Assembly: GCF_900094735.1 (NCBI RefSeq)
Contig: NZ_FMBM01000001.1
Location: 1,324,501 to 1,388,500 of the forward strand
Origin: Saliniramus fredricksonii
Lineage (GTDB): Bacteria > Pseudomonadota > Alphaproteobacteria > Rhizobiales > Beijerinckiaceae
DNA: 64,000 bases
Direction: 5' to 3'
A model generated the notes under the pieces. The model was not told where the DNA came from. It saw only the letters and a list, made by a program, of their open reading frames with translations, and searched no databases. The number at the start of each line of letters is the position of its first letter. Position 1 is the stretch's first letter. The position numbers and the translations under genes were made by a program. Below, piece by piece: positions 38,885 through 46,501 of the stretch.

Positions 38885-40240
38885 TCAGAGCAGGTGACGC
38901 AGCGGTTCGCGCAGCCGTCCTGCGAAAGCATCGAGAAGGGCGATCGCGGCGGGGCCGTCCATCTGGCCGGGGCCGCATTCGAGCGTGATCGAAAGGCCCG
39001 CGCCCTGCCGGGTGATCGTGATGACGGGCAGCGCCTCGGCGCCGATCGCCACGGATTCCACTGCGCTCGTGCGCAGATCGCGCAGGATCAGCGTCGGTGC
39101 CGCGTCGCTTGGTGTGGCGGCGGAAAGGCGCCGATCCTGCGGAACAAGGAATGCCCGTCTCGCGCCGAAACGCTCCACCGCGACGATTCCGGGACCGCCT
39201 GGGAGGCTTGCCCCGGCGAGGCCGGCAAGCAGCGCATCGGCATCGGCGAGTCCATGCGTTTCGCCGGCCCAGCGGGCGAAGGCGGCGAAGCCGTCCTGCT
39301 CGGATTTCGCGGTAAGCCGCATCGCTGTGGCGGCTGCCGTGACATGCGGGGAGGTTTGTTGCACGCCAGACGGCTGTGTTTCGTCGGGCAGGCTGCGCAG
39401 GATCTCGAGATCGCGCATATGGAAGGGCTGGGGATGGCCCGCGCGCACCAGCCGGGAGAGATCGAGCCCTTCAACAAGGGCAATCCGCCGCAGCTTGGGT
39501 GAGGCGAGAATCCGACCTTCCGATCCCGGCACAGCCTGCGGCGTGGCAGCCGGCGGTGCCTCGTCGGCGACCGGTTCGACCCGGGCCGGCGCGGCTTTCG
39601 CGTCAGCCGGGGCCGGTTTCGCCGCCATCTGCGCCGCCATCTGCGCCGCCGATCGCGCGACCGGAGCGGATGGCGGGCCTGGTGACATGATGGCGAGCAT
39701 ACCGCCCACGGCGATGGCCTCGCCCGGTTCGGCCAGCGTCGCGGCGAGATAGCCGTCATGGCCGGCCGCGACTTCCATCGTGCTCTTGTCGGTTTCCACC
39801 TCGAACAGGATATCCTCGGCACCGACCGCATCGCCGGGCGCCTTCAGCCAGGTGACCAGAACCCCGCTATCCTGCGTCATGCCGAGCTGCGGCATGGTGA
39901 TCGCGTGTCCCTCCGGCAGGGCAACATCGGTGCCGGGGGCGGATTCCGCCTCGGGCGTGGGCGCCGCCGCCGGTTCGTCGGGCGCATCCGCCGTCTCGGA
40001 AGCTGTGTCGGAGATCCTCGCGATCACCTTTCCGACGGGGATATCGGCCCCCTCATCGGCCTTGACATGCGTGAGGAAACCGTCGGCCTGGGCCTCGATC
40101 TCCATCGTCGCCTTGTCGGTCTCGACCTCGAACAGGAGATCGCCGCGCGCGACCTTGTCGCCGGGCTGCTTCAGCCATTGCGTCAGCCGCCCGGAATCCT
40201 GTGTCATGCCGAGTTGCGGCATCGTCACCTCATGCGGCAT
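38885..40240 (-). CDS. E2-like protein with two lipoyl domains and a divergent C-terminus
   Basis: 451 residues. Two lipoyl domains, both starting with MPQLGMTQDSG, carry lipoylation sites Lys43 (ETDKATMEIE) and Lys152 (ETDKSTMEVA). Ala/Pro linkers lead to a peripheral-subunit-binding domain (242-268, GRILASPKLRRIALVEGLDL). The last about 180 residues occupy the place of the acyltransferase domain but lack the DHRVxxG active site. Remnants such as LPVITITRQGAGLSITLECG suggest a degenerate copy. The working acyltransferase is the separate protein at 36534-37433. Its start overlaps the E1beta end by 11 bases. Confidence 0.85.
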   Translation of the reverse strand: MPHEVTMPQLGMTQDSGRLTQWLKQPGDKVARGDLLFEVETDKATMEIEAQADGFLTHVKADEGADIPVGKVIARISDTASETADAPDEPAAAPTPEAESAPGTDVALPEGHAITMPQLGMTQDSGVLVTWLKAPGDAVGAEDILFEVETDKSTMEVAAGHDGYLAATLAEPGEAIAVGGMLAIMSPGPPSAPVARSAAQMAAQMAAKPAPADAKAAPARVEPVADEAPPAATPQAVPGSEGRILASPKLRRIALVEGLDLSRLVRAGHPQPFHMRDLEILRSLPDETQPSGVQQTSPHVTAAATAMRLTAKSEQDGFAAFARWAGETHGLADADALLAGLAGASLPGGPGIVAVERFGARRAFLVPQDRRLSAATPSDAAPTLILRDLRTSAVESVAIGAEALPVITITRQGAGLSITLECGPGQMDGPAAIALLDAFAGRLREPLRHLL

Positions 40241-41225
40241 GGATCAGCTCCCCCGCGCAGAGTCTGCGCGCCTGCGCCACCACCCGCTCCGGGGTCGGTA
40301 CGGTCAGATCCTCCAGGGCCGGGCTGAACGGGACGGGTACATCCATCGCGCCCATGCGCAGGACCGGCGCATCCAGATGATAGAACGCCTTTTCGTTCAG
40401 CCGCGCGGCAATCTCGGCGGTGACGCCGTAGCTCTGATGGCCCTCGTCGATCACGATGGCGCGGCTGGTCCTGCGCACGCTCGCGAGCAGGCTCGCCTCG
40501 TCCAGCGGCACGAGGGTGCGTGGATCGATGACTTCCGCCTCGATTCCCTCGCCAGCGAGCTGTTCGGCGGCTTTCTCCGCGACCTGCACCATCGAGGATG
40601 TGGCGATCAGGGTGATGTCGCGCCCCGCGCGCTTGATATGGGCCTCGCCGAAGGGGATCAGGTATTCCTCCTCCGGCACCGGCGCCTTGTCCTGGTACAT
40701 CAGCTTGTCTTCGAAGATCACGACCGGGTTGTTGTCGCGGATCGCGGTCTTCATCAGGCCCTTGGCCTCATAGGCGGATGAGGGCATGGCGATCTTGAGG
40801 CCCGGAACATGGGCTACCAGCGCCTGGAGCGACTGGCTGTGCTGCGCCGCCGAGCGGCGGGTGGCGCCCAGATTGGTGCGCAGCACCATCGGCACGGTCA
40901 GCTTGCCGCCGGACATGTAATGCTGCTTGGCGGCCTGGTTGCACAGCTGATCCATGACCAGATAGAGGAAATCGCCGAACATCAGATCGACGATCGGCCG
41001 CGCACCGGTCATCGCCGCGCCGACGGCCATGCCGACGAAACCGGGCTCGGAAATCGGGGTGTCGATCACGCGCTGGGTGCCGAATTCCTCGACCAGGCCG
41101 GAAAGCACCTTGAAGGGCGTGCCCGCCTCGGCCACGTCCTCGCCCATCAGGAAGACGGTAGGATCGCGGCGCATTTCCTCGGCGATCGCCTCGTTGACGG
41201 CCTGGGACAGGGTAATCTCGCGCAT
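40230..41225 (-). CDS. 2-oxo acid/acetoin dehydrogenase E1 component, beta subunit
   Basis: 331 residues from the ATG at 41225 (AGGAGG 5 bases upstream; the adjacent ATG at 41228 is too close). Transketolase-like pyrimidine-binding domain: SQAVNEAIAEEMRRDPTVFL, MGEDVAEAGTPFKV, TPISEPGFVGMAVGAAMTG. C-terminal domain: VIDPRTLVPLD and VIDEGHQSYGVTAEIAA. It forms the alpha2beta2 thiamine-diphosphate enzyme with the gene 10 bases upstream. The sequence fits acetoin (AcoB) or branched-chain types; I cannot separate these. Confidence 0.92.
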   Translation of the reverse strand: MREITLSQAVNEAIAEEMRRDPTVFLMGEDVAEAGTPFKVLSGLVEEFGTQRVIDTPISEPGFVGMAVGAAMTGARPIVDLMFGDFLYLVMDQLCNQAAKQHYMSGGKLTVPMVLRTNLGATRRSAAQHSQSLQALVAHVPGLKIAMPSSAYEAKGLMKTAIRDNNPVVIFEDKLMYQDKAPVPEEEYLIPFGEAHIKRAGRDITLIATSSMVQVAEKAAEQLAGEGIEAEVIDPRTLVPLDEASLLASVRRTSRAIVIDEGHQSYGVTAEIAARLNEKAFYHLDAPVLRMGAMDVPVPFSPALEDLTVPTPERVVAQARRLCAGELIHAA

Positions 41226-41235
41226 CATTTCCTCC

Positions 41236-42219
41236 TCAATCCGCATAGACATGCATGTCGACTTCGGATGCATCCGGGTAGGGCGCGGCCTCGGCATAGG
41301 CCACGGCCTGCGCGGCATCCTCGGTGATCGCGGCATTCATCGCCTCGATCTCCGCCTCGCTGGCGATGCCCTCAGCGACGAGCCAGGCGCGGAAGCGGAT
41401 GATGGGATCGCGGTTTTCCTTCCAGTCCTTCTCTTCCTCCTTCGAGCGGTAGTATTCACGGTTGATGTCGCCGACATGGTGGCCGTGATAGCGGTAGGTC
41501 ATCAGCTCCATGAAGAACGGCCCCTCGCCCTTGCGGGCGCGCTCGACCAGGCGCCGGGTCAGGGCGTTGACGGCGAGCACGTCCTGGCCGTCGACCTGAT
41601 GCGCCTCGATGCCGAAGGCCTCGGCGCGCGCGAGAATGGCGCCGGCGGCGATCTCTTCGGTGCGGGTATATTCGGAATAGCCGTTATTCTCGCAGGCATA
41701 GATCACCGGCAGCTTCCACAGGGCGGCCATGTTCATGACCTCGTACATCAACCCCTGGGCGGTCGCACCGTCGCCGAAGAAGCACACGGTCACGTCGTCG
41801 GAACCCTGCAGCTTCGCACGCAGCGCCGAGCCCGTGGCGATGCCCATCGAGCCGCCGACGATGGCATTGGCGCCGAGATTGCCGTGGCTCTGGTCGGCGA
41901 TATGCATCGAGCCGCCCTTGCCCCGGCAATAGCCCTCTTCCTTGCCGAGAAGCTCGCAGAACATCTCCTTGAAGGCCGCGCCCTTGGCCACGCAATGGCC
42001 GTGCCCGCGATGGGTCGAGGTGATGCGGTCGTCGTCGGTGAGCGCCTCGCAGATACCGACGGCAACCGCTTCCTCGCCGGAATACATGTGGGTGAGGCCC
42101 GGCATCTTGGCCGAGAGATAGAGCTGGTTGGCATTGTCCTCGAAGGTGCGGATGCGCATCATCTGGCGATACATCCGCAGATAATCCTCGGTATTGGTTT
42201 TCGGTTCGGCTTCAGCCAT
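41236..42219 (-). CDS. 2-oxo acid/acetoin dehydrogenase E1 component, alpha subunit
   Basis: 327 residues from the ATG at 42219 (AGGA about 8 bases upstream). The thiamine-diphosphate/Mg motif is clear: FFGDGATAQG, then 27 residues to CENNGYSEYT. MYSGEEAVAVGICEAL, THRGHGHCVAKG and GKGGSMHIADQSHGNLGANA are typical of AcoA-like E1alpha proteins. It decarboxylates a 2-oxo acid or cleaves acetoin and passes the acyl or hydroxyalkyl group to lipoyl-E2. There is no E3 gene in the cluster, so E3 must be shared from another complex. Confidence 0.92.
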   Translation of the reverse strand: MAEAEPKTNTEDYLRMYRQMMRIRTFEDNANQLYLSAKMPGLTHMYSGEEAVAVGICEALTDDDRITSTHRGHGHCVAKGAAFKEMFCELLGKEEGYCRGKGGSMHIADQSHGNLGANAIVGGSMGIATGSALRAKLQGSDDVTVCFFGDGATAQGLMYEVMNMAALWKLPVIYACENNGYSEYTRTEEIAAGAILARAEAFGIEAHQVDGQDVLAVNALTRRLVERARKGEGPFFMELMTYRYHGHHVGDINREYYRSKEEEKDWKENRDPIIRFRAWLVAEGIASEAEIEAMNAAITEDAAQAVAYAEAAPYPDASEVDMHVYAD

Positions 42220-42244
42220 GGCGATCATCCTGTGGGGCGTGGCT

Positions 42245-43543
42245 TCAGTAGCGATTGGCGATGGGCAGATCTTCAGCCGGGAACAGGCTGATCACCTCGC
42301 AGCCGGTATCCGTGACCACGACCTCTTCCTCGATCCGCGCGGCTGAATAACCGTCGGTGGCCGGGCAATAGGTCTCGAGCGCGAAGACCATGCCGGTCTG
42401 GATCTCCATCGGATGATCCATGCTGACCGCGCGGGAAATGATCGGGCGTTCGTGCAGGGCGAGGCCGAGCCCGTGGCCGAATTGCAGGCCGAAGGCGGCA
42501 TCCTCGTTGGGGAAGCCGAAATCCTCTGCCTTCGGCCAGACGGCGGCGACCTTGTCGGTGCTGACGCCGGGCCTGATCATGGCGATCGAGGCATCGATCC
42601 ATTCACGCGCCTTGACATAGGCGTCGTTCTGGGCCGGCGTTGCGCGCCCGATATTGAAGGTGCGGTAGTAGCAGGTGCGATAGCCCTGATAGCTCTGCAG
42701 GATATCGAAGAAGGCCTGGTCGCCGGGACGGAAATAGCGGTCAGTGAAATTGTGCGGATGCGGATTGCAGCGCTCGCCGGATATGGCGTTGATCGCCTCG
42801 ACGTCGTCACTGCCCATCTCGTAGAGCATCTTGTTCGACAGGGCGACGATGTCGTTCTCGCGGATGCCCGGTTTCAGCTCCTCGTAGATCATGTGATAGA
42901 CGCCGTCGACCATGCTGGCCGCCTGGGTCAGGAGCTGGATCTCGTCCCAGTTCTTGATCTCGCGGGCCGCGAGCATGACTTGCTGTCCGTCGACGACCTT
43001 GAGGCCTTCTTCCTGAAGGGCATGGAACATGGCGGTCTCGGCATAATCGACGCCCACCGGCATGTCGGCCATGCCGGCATCGCGGATCAGCCCGGCAATC
43101 TCGCGGGCATATTTGCGCATCAGGCCGAATTCCGGCGGGATCGTGCCGCGCATGCCGACCACGCCGGCGCGGCAATGCTCGGGCACCAGCCAGTCCGAAT
43201 ACTTCTTGTGATGCATGGCGGCAGAGCCGAAATCCCAGACATAGGGGGCGTCATCGCCGGTCAGCAGACAGAAACGGCACATCTTGTCGCGTTCCCATTC
43301 GCCGATCTTGGTGGCGCTGACATAGCGGATATTGTTGACGTCGAAGAGCAGGAGCGTTCCGGCCTGCGAGGCCTGCAGCGCCTGTCGGGTGCGTGCCAGC
43401 CGGTAGCGGCGCAGGCGGTCATGGTCGATGCGGCGTTCGAAATCGACCGAGGTATGCCCCCAGGCGGGAAGGCGTCCTTCCCATTTCCAGTGCGGTTCGA
43501 GATCCTGCGGGGTCAGGAGATTGGGCAGAAGAGCGCGTGACAT
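42245..43543 (-). CDS. M24-family (creatinase/aminopeptidase P-like) hydrolase with altered metal site
   Basis: 432 residues. N-terminal creatinase-like domain, then the pita-bread fold. Expected metal ligands by position: Asp280 (AFFDILQSYQGYR), His357 (FGHGLGLALHERP), Glu390 (FALETYC) and Glu405 (RIEEEVVV) are present. The second Asp, 11 residues after the first, is Cys291 (YRTCYYRTF). Related enzymes include Xaa-Pro peptidases, creatinase, ectoine hydrolase and the DMSP lyase DddP; the last needs a D-x-D motif that is absent here. It probably breaks a C-N bond in the operon's substrate. It lies 25 bases from E1alpha. Confidence 0.85.
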   Translation of the reverse strand: MSRALLPNLLTPQDLEPHWKWEGRLPAWGHTSVDFERRIDHDRLRRYRLARTRQALQASQAGTLLLFDVNNIRYVSATKIGEWERDKMCRFCLLTGDDAPYVWDFGSAAMHHKKYSDWLVPEHCRAGVVGMRGTIPPEFGLMRKYAREIAGLIRDAGMADMPVGVDYAETAMFHALQEEGLKVVDGQQVMLAAREIKNWDEIQLLTQAASMVDGVYHMIYEELKPGIRENDIVALSNKMLYEMGSDDVEAINAISGERCNPHPHNFTDRYFRPGDQAFFDILQSYQGYRTCYYRTFNIGRATPAQNDAYVKAREWIDASIAMIRPGVSTDKVAAVWPKAEDFGFPNEDAAFGLQFGHGLGLALHERPIISRAVSMDHPMEIQTGMVFALETYCPATDGYSAARIEEEVVVTDTGCEVISLFPAEDLPIANRY

Positions 43544-43638
43544 GAGACAGATCCTCAGCGTCGGCGGTCGGGCGCCGGTATCGGGTGATCGGATTTTCAG
43601 AAAAAATGTGCGGCGCGGGCCGGTACGGGCCCGGCGGC

Positions 43639-44448
43639 CTACTGCATGATCATGCCGCCATCGATCATGATGAGCTGGCCGGTCATGTAGTCACTGTCGC
43701 TGGAACACAGGAAGGCGGCGGTGCCCTGCACGTCTTCCGGGTAGCTGTAGCGCTTCATGGTGATCATGGTGCTGGCCAGATGATCCATGGACTGGCCTTC
43801 CTTCTCGAACATGCCGATCTTGACCAGATCCTTGTCGAGCTGCTCCCACAATTCGGTGCGCACCACGCCCGGCCCGTAGCCGTTGACGGTGATCTTGTGC
43901 TCCCACAAGGCCTTGGCGCCGCCGATGATCATGGCGAGAACCGCGTATTTCGAGCAGGAATAGGGAATCACGTCGAGAAAGGCGGTGCGCGAGACGATCG
44001 AGCCCACGGGGATGATCTTGTAGGGCTGATCGGGCATCGGGCCCTGCGCGATCATCTGGCGCGCAGCTTCCTGCATGCCCAGAAGAACGCCCTTGGCGTT
44101 GATGTCCATGATCGTGTCCCAGTTGTCCTCGTCGATATCCATGAACATGCGCGGCTTGTTCACGCCGGCATTGAGCAGGGCCACGTTGATCGAGCCGAAA
44201 GCGTCGACGCAGGCTTTCACCGCCGCCGCGTTTTCGGCGCGGGAGGTGACGTCGAGCTTGACCGCGACCGCCTTGCCGTTACCGGACGCGTTGATCTCCT
44301 CGGCGACCGCCGCGACGCCCTCGGCATTGACGTCGCCGAGACAGAGATTGGCGCCCTGCGCAGCGAAATGACGCGCATTCTGTGCGCCCATACCCTGCGC
44401 GGCTCCGGTGATCAGGATGTTCTTGCCTTTCAGGCGGGCGGTATCCAT
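43639..44448 (-). CDS. Short-chain dehydrogenase/reductase
   Basis: 269 residues. NAD(P)-binding motif TGAAQGMGAQNARHFA, LNAGVNKPR in place of NNAG, catalytic Ser in VGSIVSRTAF and Tyr/Lys in YSCSKYAV. MTGQLIMIDGGMIM is the usual C-terminal block. It oxidises or reduces a secondary alcohol; in an acetoin-type pathway it would be the diol or acetoin dehydrogenase. Its start lies 19 bases inside the end of the upstream regulator gene, so translation is coupled. A 95-bp gap follows to the M24 gene. Confidence 0.9.
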   Translation of the reverse strand: MDTARLKGKNILITGAAQGMGAQNARHFAAQGANLCLGDVNAEGVAAVAEEINASGNGKAVAVKLDVTSRAENAAAVKACVDAFGSINVALLNAGVNKPRMFMDIDEDNWDTIMDINAKGVLLGMQEAARQMIAQGPMPDQPYKIIPVGSIVSRTAFLDVIPYSCSKYAVLAMIIGGAKALWEHKITVNGYGPGVVRTELWEQLDKDLVKIGMFEKEGQSMDHLASTMITMKRYSYPEDVQGTAAFLCSSDSDYMTGQLIMIDGGMIMQ

Positions 44449-46283
44449 GGCGTCCTCCTCAGCATTCTTGATTGTTTCAAGGCGTCTTCCGCCCGTGACT
44501 GGGCGCGTTGCAGGGCGATGCGCGGCGTGATGATGCCGCGCAGCATGTCGTGGATTTCCTGGCCGCAGATCTCGATGATCGCGGCGATTTCCGGAATCGG
44601 GGGGCGCGGCCAGTATTGCAGTTCGTCGCGCAGCGACATGGCATCGACCGCCTCGAAGATCGGCGACATGCCGCGCACTTCCGGATCGGCGCCCACCGAA
44701 TAACGCGGCGCGGTGCGGCTGCCGTTGAGCACGTAGAGTTTCTGCGCCTCGGGGGAGGTGAAGGCGATCAGCGCTTCGACCGCAGCCGCGCGGCGCTCGG
44801 GGGCGATATTGGCGGGGATGCCCATCGCATAGCCGCCGACCGGCGCGACCGGGCGCCCTTTCGGCCCAGCGGGATGCGGCAGGTAGCCGGTCTTGCCGAA
44901 AGCCGGGGAGGCGGGGTCACGCTCGAAATAGGGGGCGAGCAGCGTATAGCCGTAGGCCATGGGAATCGTCCCGGCGGCATAGGGCCTGATGCGCTCGTAC
45001 CAGGACATCGACAGGATGTCGGGCGGTGAATATTCGAGCAGGGCGCGCAGATATGCGCAGGCTTCGAGCCCGAGTGCCGTGTCGATCGTGGGGACGATAT
45101 CGCTGCGCGCCGCGACATCGGCGGCAAAGCCGCCGGCGATCGGATCGAGATTGATCACGGGCTGGCCGAAATCGGCGCAGGTCATCAGGAACTGATGGCC
45201 GAGCGCCGTGCCGCGCGCCGCATTCCAGGCAATGCCGTAGCGCCCCAGATGCGGCGCGTGGAAGTGGCGCGCCGCCGCGATAACCGCATCCGTCGTATGC
45301 GGCGGGGGGAGCCCGGCTTCCGCGAACAGATCCGTGCGGTAAAACAGCAGTTCGGGCGTGGTCTGGCTCGGTACGCCGTAAGGCCTTCCGCCCCAATGCG
45401 CCGCCATCCAGCCCGCCGTGTGAAAATCCGGCGGGTCGAGCCGATCGGTTGCGAGGCAGGTATCGAGGGGGGCGAGCACGCCGGCTTCGGCGAATTCGCC
45501 GATCCAGGGCAGATCGACGGCGATGATGTCGTATTTGCTGGTGCGCCGTTCGGCATTGCGCAGCGCTTCGGCGCGCAGGCGATCGATCGAGAAGGCGCGC
45601 TGGCTGATATTGGTGCCGATGATCTGCTCGAACTGGCGCTTGAGATTGTCCATTACCATGAAGGTCGGATCACTGTGCACCAGAATGCGCAAGCCGCCGC
45701 CCAGCGTCAGCGGTTCGGGCAGAACCTGCGGCGGTGCGATGGTGTGGCTTGCCGGCACATAGGATGCGCCGAAATAATATTCCTCGCTCCCCGGCGCGGT
45801 GGCGCCCGGGATCTCGGCGCAGAGCCGCAGCAACCGGTCGCAGAACTGGCGCCAGTTCGTCATCAGGCGAAGGGTCGGATGCAGCGAGAAGGAGCGTCCG
45901 GATCGGGTGCGCGCACGCTGCTCGATCAGCCCGGCATCGAGCAGCTGGGCAAGCTTGCGTCGCGCCGTCGCATAGGGCACACCGGAAGCCGCGATCAGCG
46001 TGGTGGCGGTCACGGTCTTGCCGCTGAAATGCGCTTTGAGGAGCGCGGTGACCATGTTCAGATGCGGGTTGGGCTCGCCGATCTCCAGCGTGGTATCGAT
46101 CTCCGCCGTCAGCGCTTCGACGAAGCCGAGAACATCCGGCAACGAAGCCTGCCCGGTGGCCGCGATTCCCTCGATGGGAGCGGGCGCCCTGACAAAACTT
46201 TCATTACGGATATTTTCCATCTTCACGTCTGTCGTCTTTCGGTGAAATGCGGTCGGCGTGGCATTGTCGCGGCGCGTCTGCAT
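44430..46283 (-). CDS. Winged-helix DNA-binding domain fused to an ABC solute-binding protein
   Basis: 617 residues from the ATG at 46283 (GAGAGG 7 bases upstream). No signal peptide. After a variable N-terminus, residues about 75-160 form a winged helix (MVTALLKAHFSGKTVTATTL, IAASGVPYATARRKLAQLLD, AGLIEQRARTRSGRSFSLHP). From about 195 it is an extracellular solute-binding protein of family 1: LRILVHSDPTFMVMDNLKRQ, KYDIIAVDLPWIGEFAEAGV, PYGVPSQTTPELLFYRTDLF, PVGGYAMGIPANI. This is a cytoplasmic one-component regulator that has adopted a periplasmic-binding fold as its sensor. It heads the eight-gene operon and is divergent from the ABC importer, so it probably controls both. Confidence 0.85.
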   Translation of the reverse strand: MQTRRDNATPTAFHRKTTDVKMENIRNESFVRAPAPIEGIAATGQASLPDVLGFVEALTAEIDTTLEIGEPNPHLNMVTALLKAHFSGKTVTATTLIAASGVPYATARRKLAQLLDAGLIEQRARTRSGRSFSLHPTLRLMTNWRQFCDRLLRLCAEIPGATAPGSEEYYFGASYVPASHTIAPPQVLPEPLTLGGGLRILVHSDPTFMVMDNLKRQFEQIIGTNISQRAFSIDRLRAEALRNAERRTSKYDIIAVDLPWIGEFAEAGVLAPLDTCLATDRLDPPDFHTAGWMAAHWGGRPYGVPSQTTPELLFYRTDLFAEAGLPPPHTTDAVIAAARHFHAPHLGRYGIAWNAARGTALGHQFLMTCADFGQPVINLDPIAGGFAADVAARSDIVPTIDTALGLEACAYLRALLEYSPPDILSMSWYERIRPYAAGTIPMAYGYTLLAPYFERDPASPAFGKTGYLPHPAGPKGRPVAPVGGYAMGIPANIAPERRAAAVEALIAFTSPEAQKLYVLNGSRTAPRYSVGADPEVRGMSPIFEAVDAMSLRDELQYWPRPPIPEIAAIIEICGQEIHDMLRGIITPRIALQRAQSRAEDALKQSRMLRRTPWIPPA

Positions 46284-46336
46284 TGCTGTGCCTCTCAAAT
46301 TGTCCAGAACGACCATCGGATAATAGGTCAAAAATG

Positions 46337-46368
46337 TTCAAAATGATCTGAAGAATATTCATTTTGAA
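46337..46368. promoter_or_regulatory. 10-bp perfect inverted repeat, likely operator
   Basis: TTCAAAATGA and TCATTTTGAA, separated by 12 bases, in the 218-bp region between the divergent regulator and importer genes. The centres of the two arms are about 22 bases apart, two helical turns, as expected for a dimeric winged-helix protein. It lies 54 bases upstream of the regulator start, where it would overlap that promoter. Confidence 0.6.
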
Positions 46369-46501
46369 TAACTCCGCTATGTTGCTTCCTGGCGGAGCGC
46401 GACAGCATGGCGATGCTGCAAATCTGCCCCATTGATGCCAGAGTGCCGACCAACAAGGCGCTGAGCGAGGGGCGCCACAGAACCTTTTCGGGAGGAACAC
46501 C

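Noticed and set aside
38885-40240. Lipoyl protein as a normal, complete E2
   Set aside because: The C-terminal part lacks the DHRVxxG active-site motif, and a separate protein in the same operon carries it.
42245-43543. DMSP lyase DddP
   Set aside because: Same M24 superfamily, but the D-x-D metal motif of DddP is replaced by D-I-L and a further Asp by Cys. Context (E1/E2, ALDH, sugar-type importer) gives no DMSP signal.
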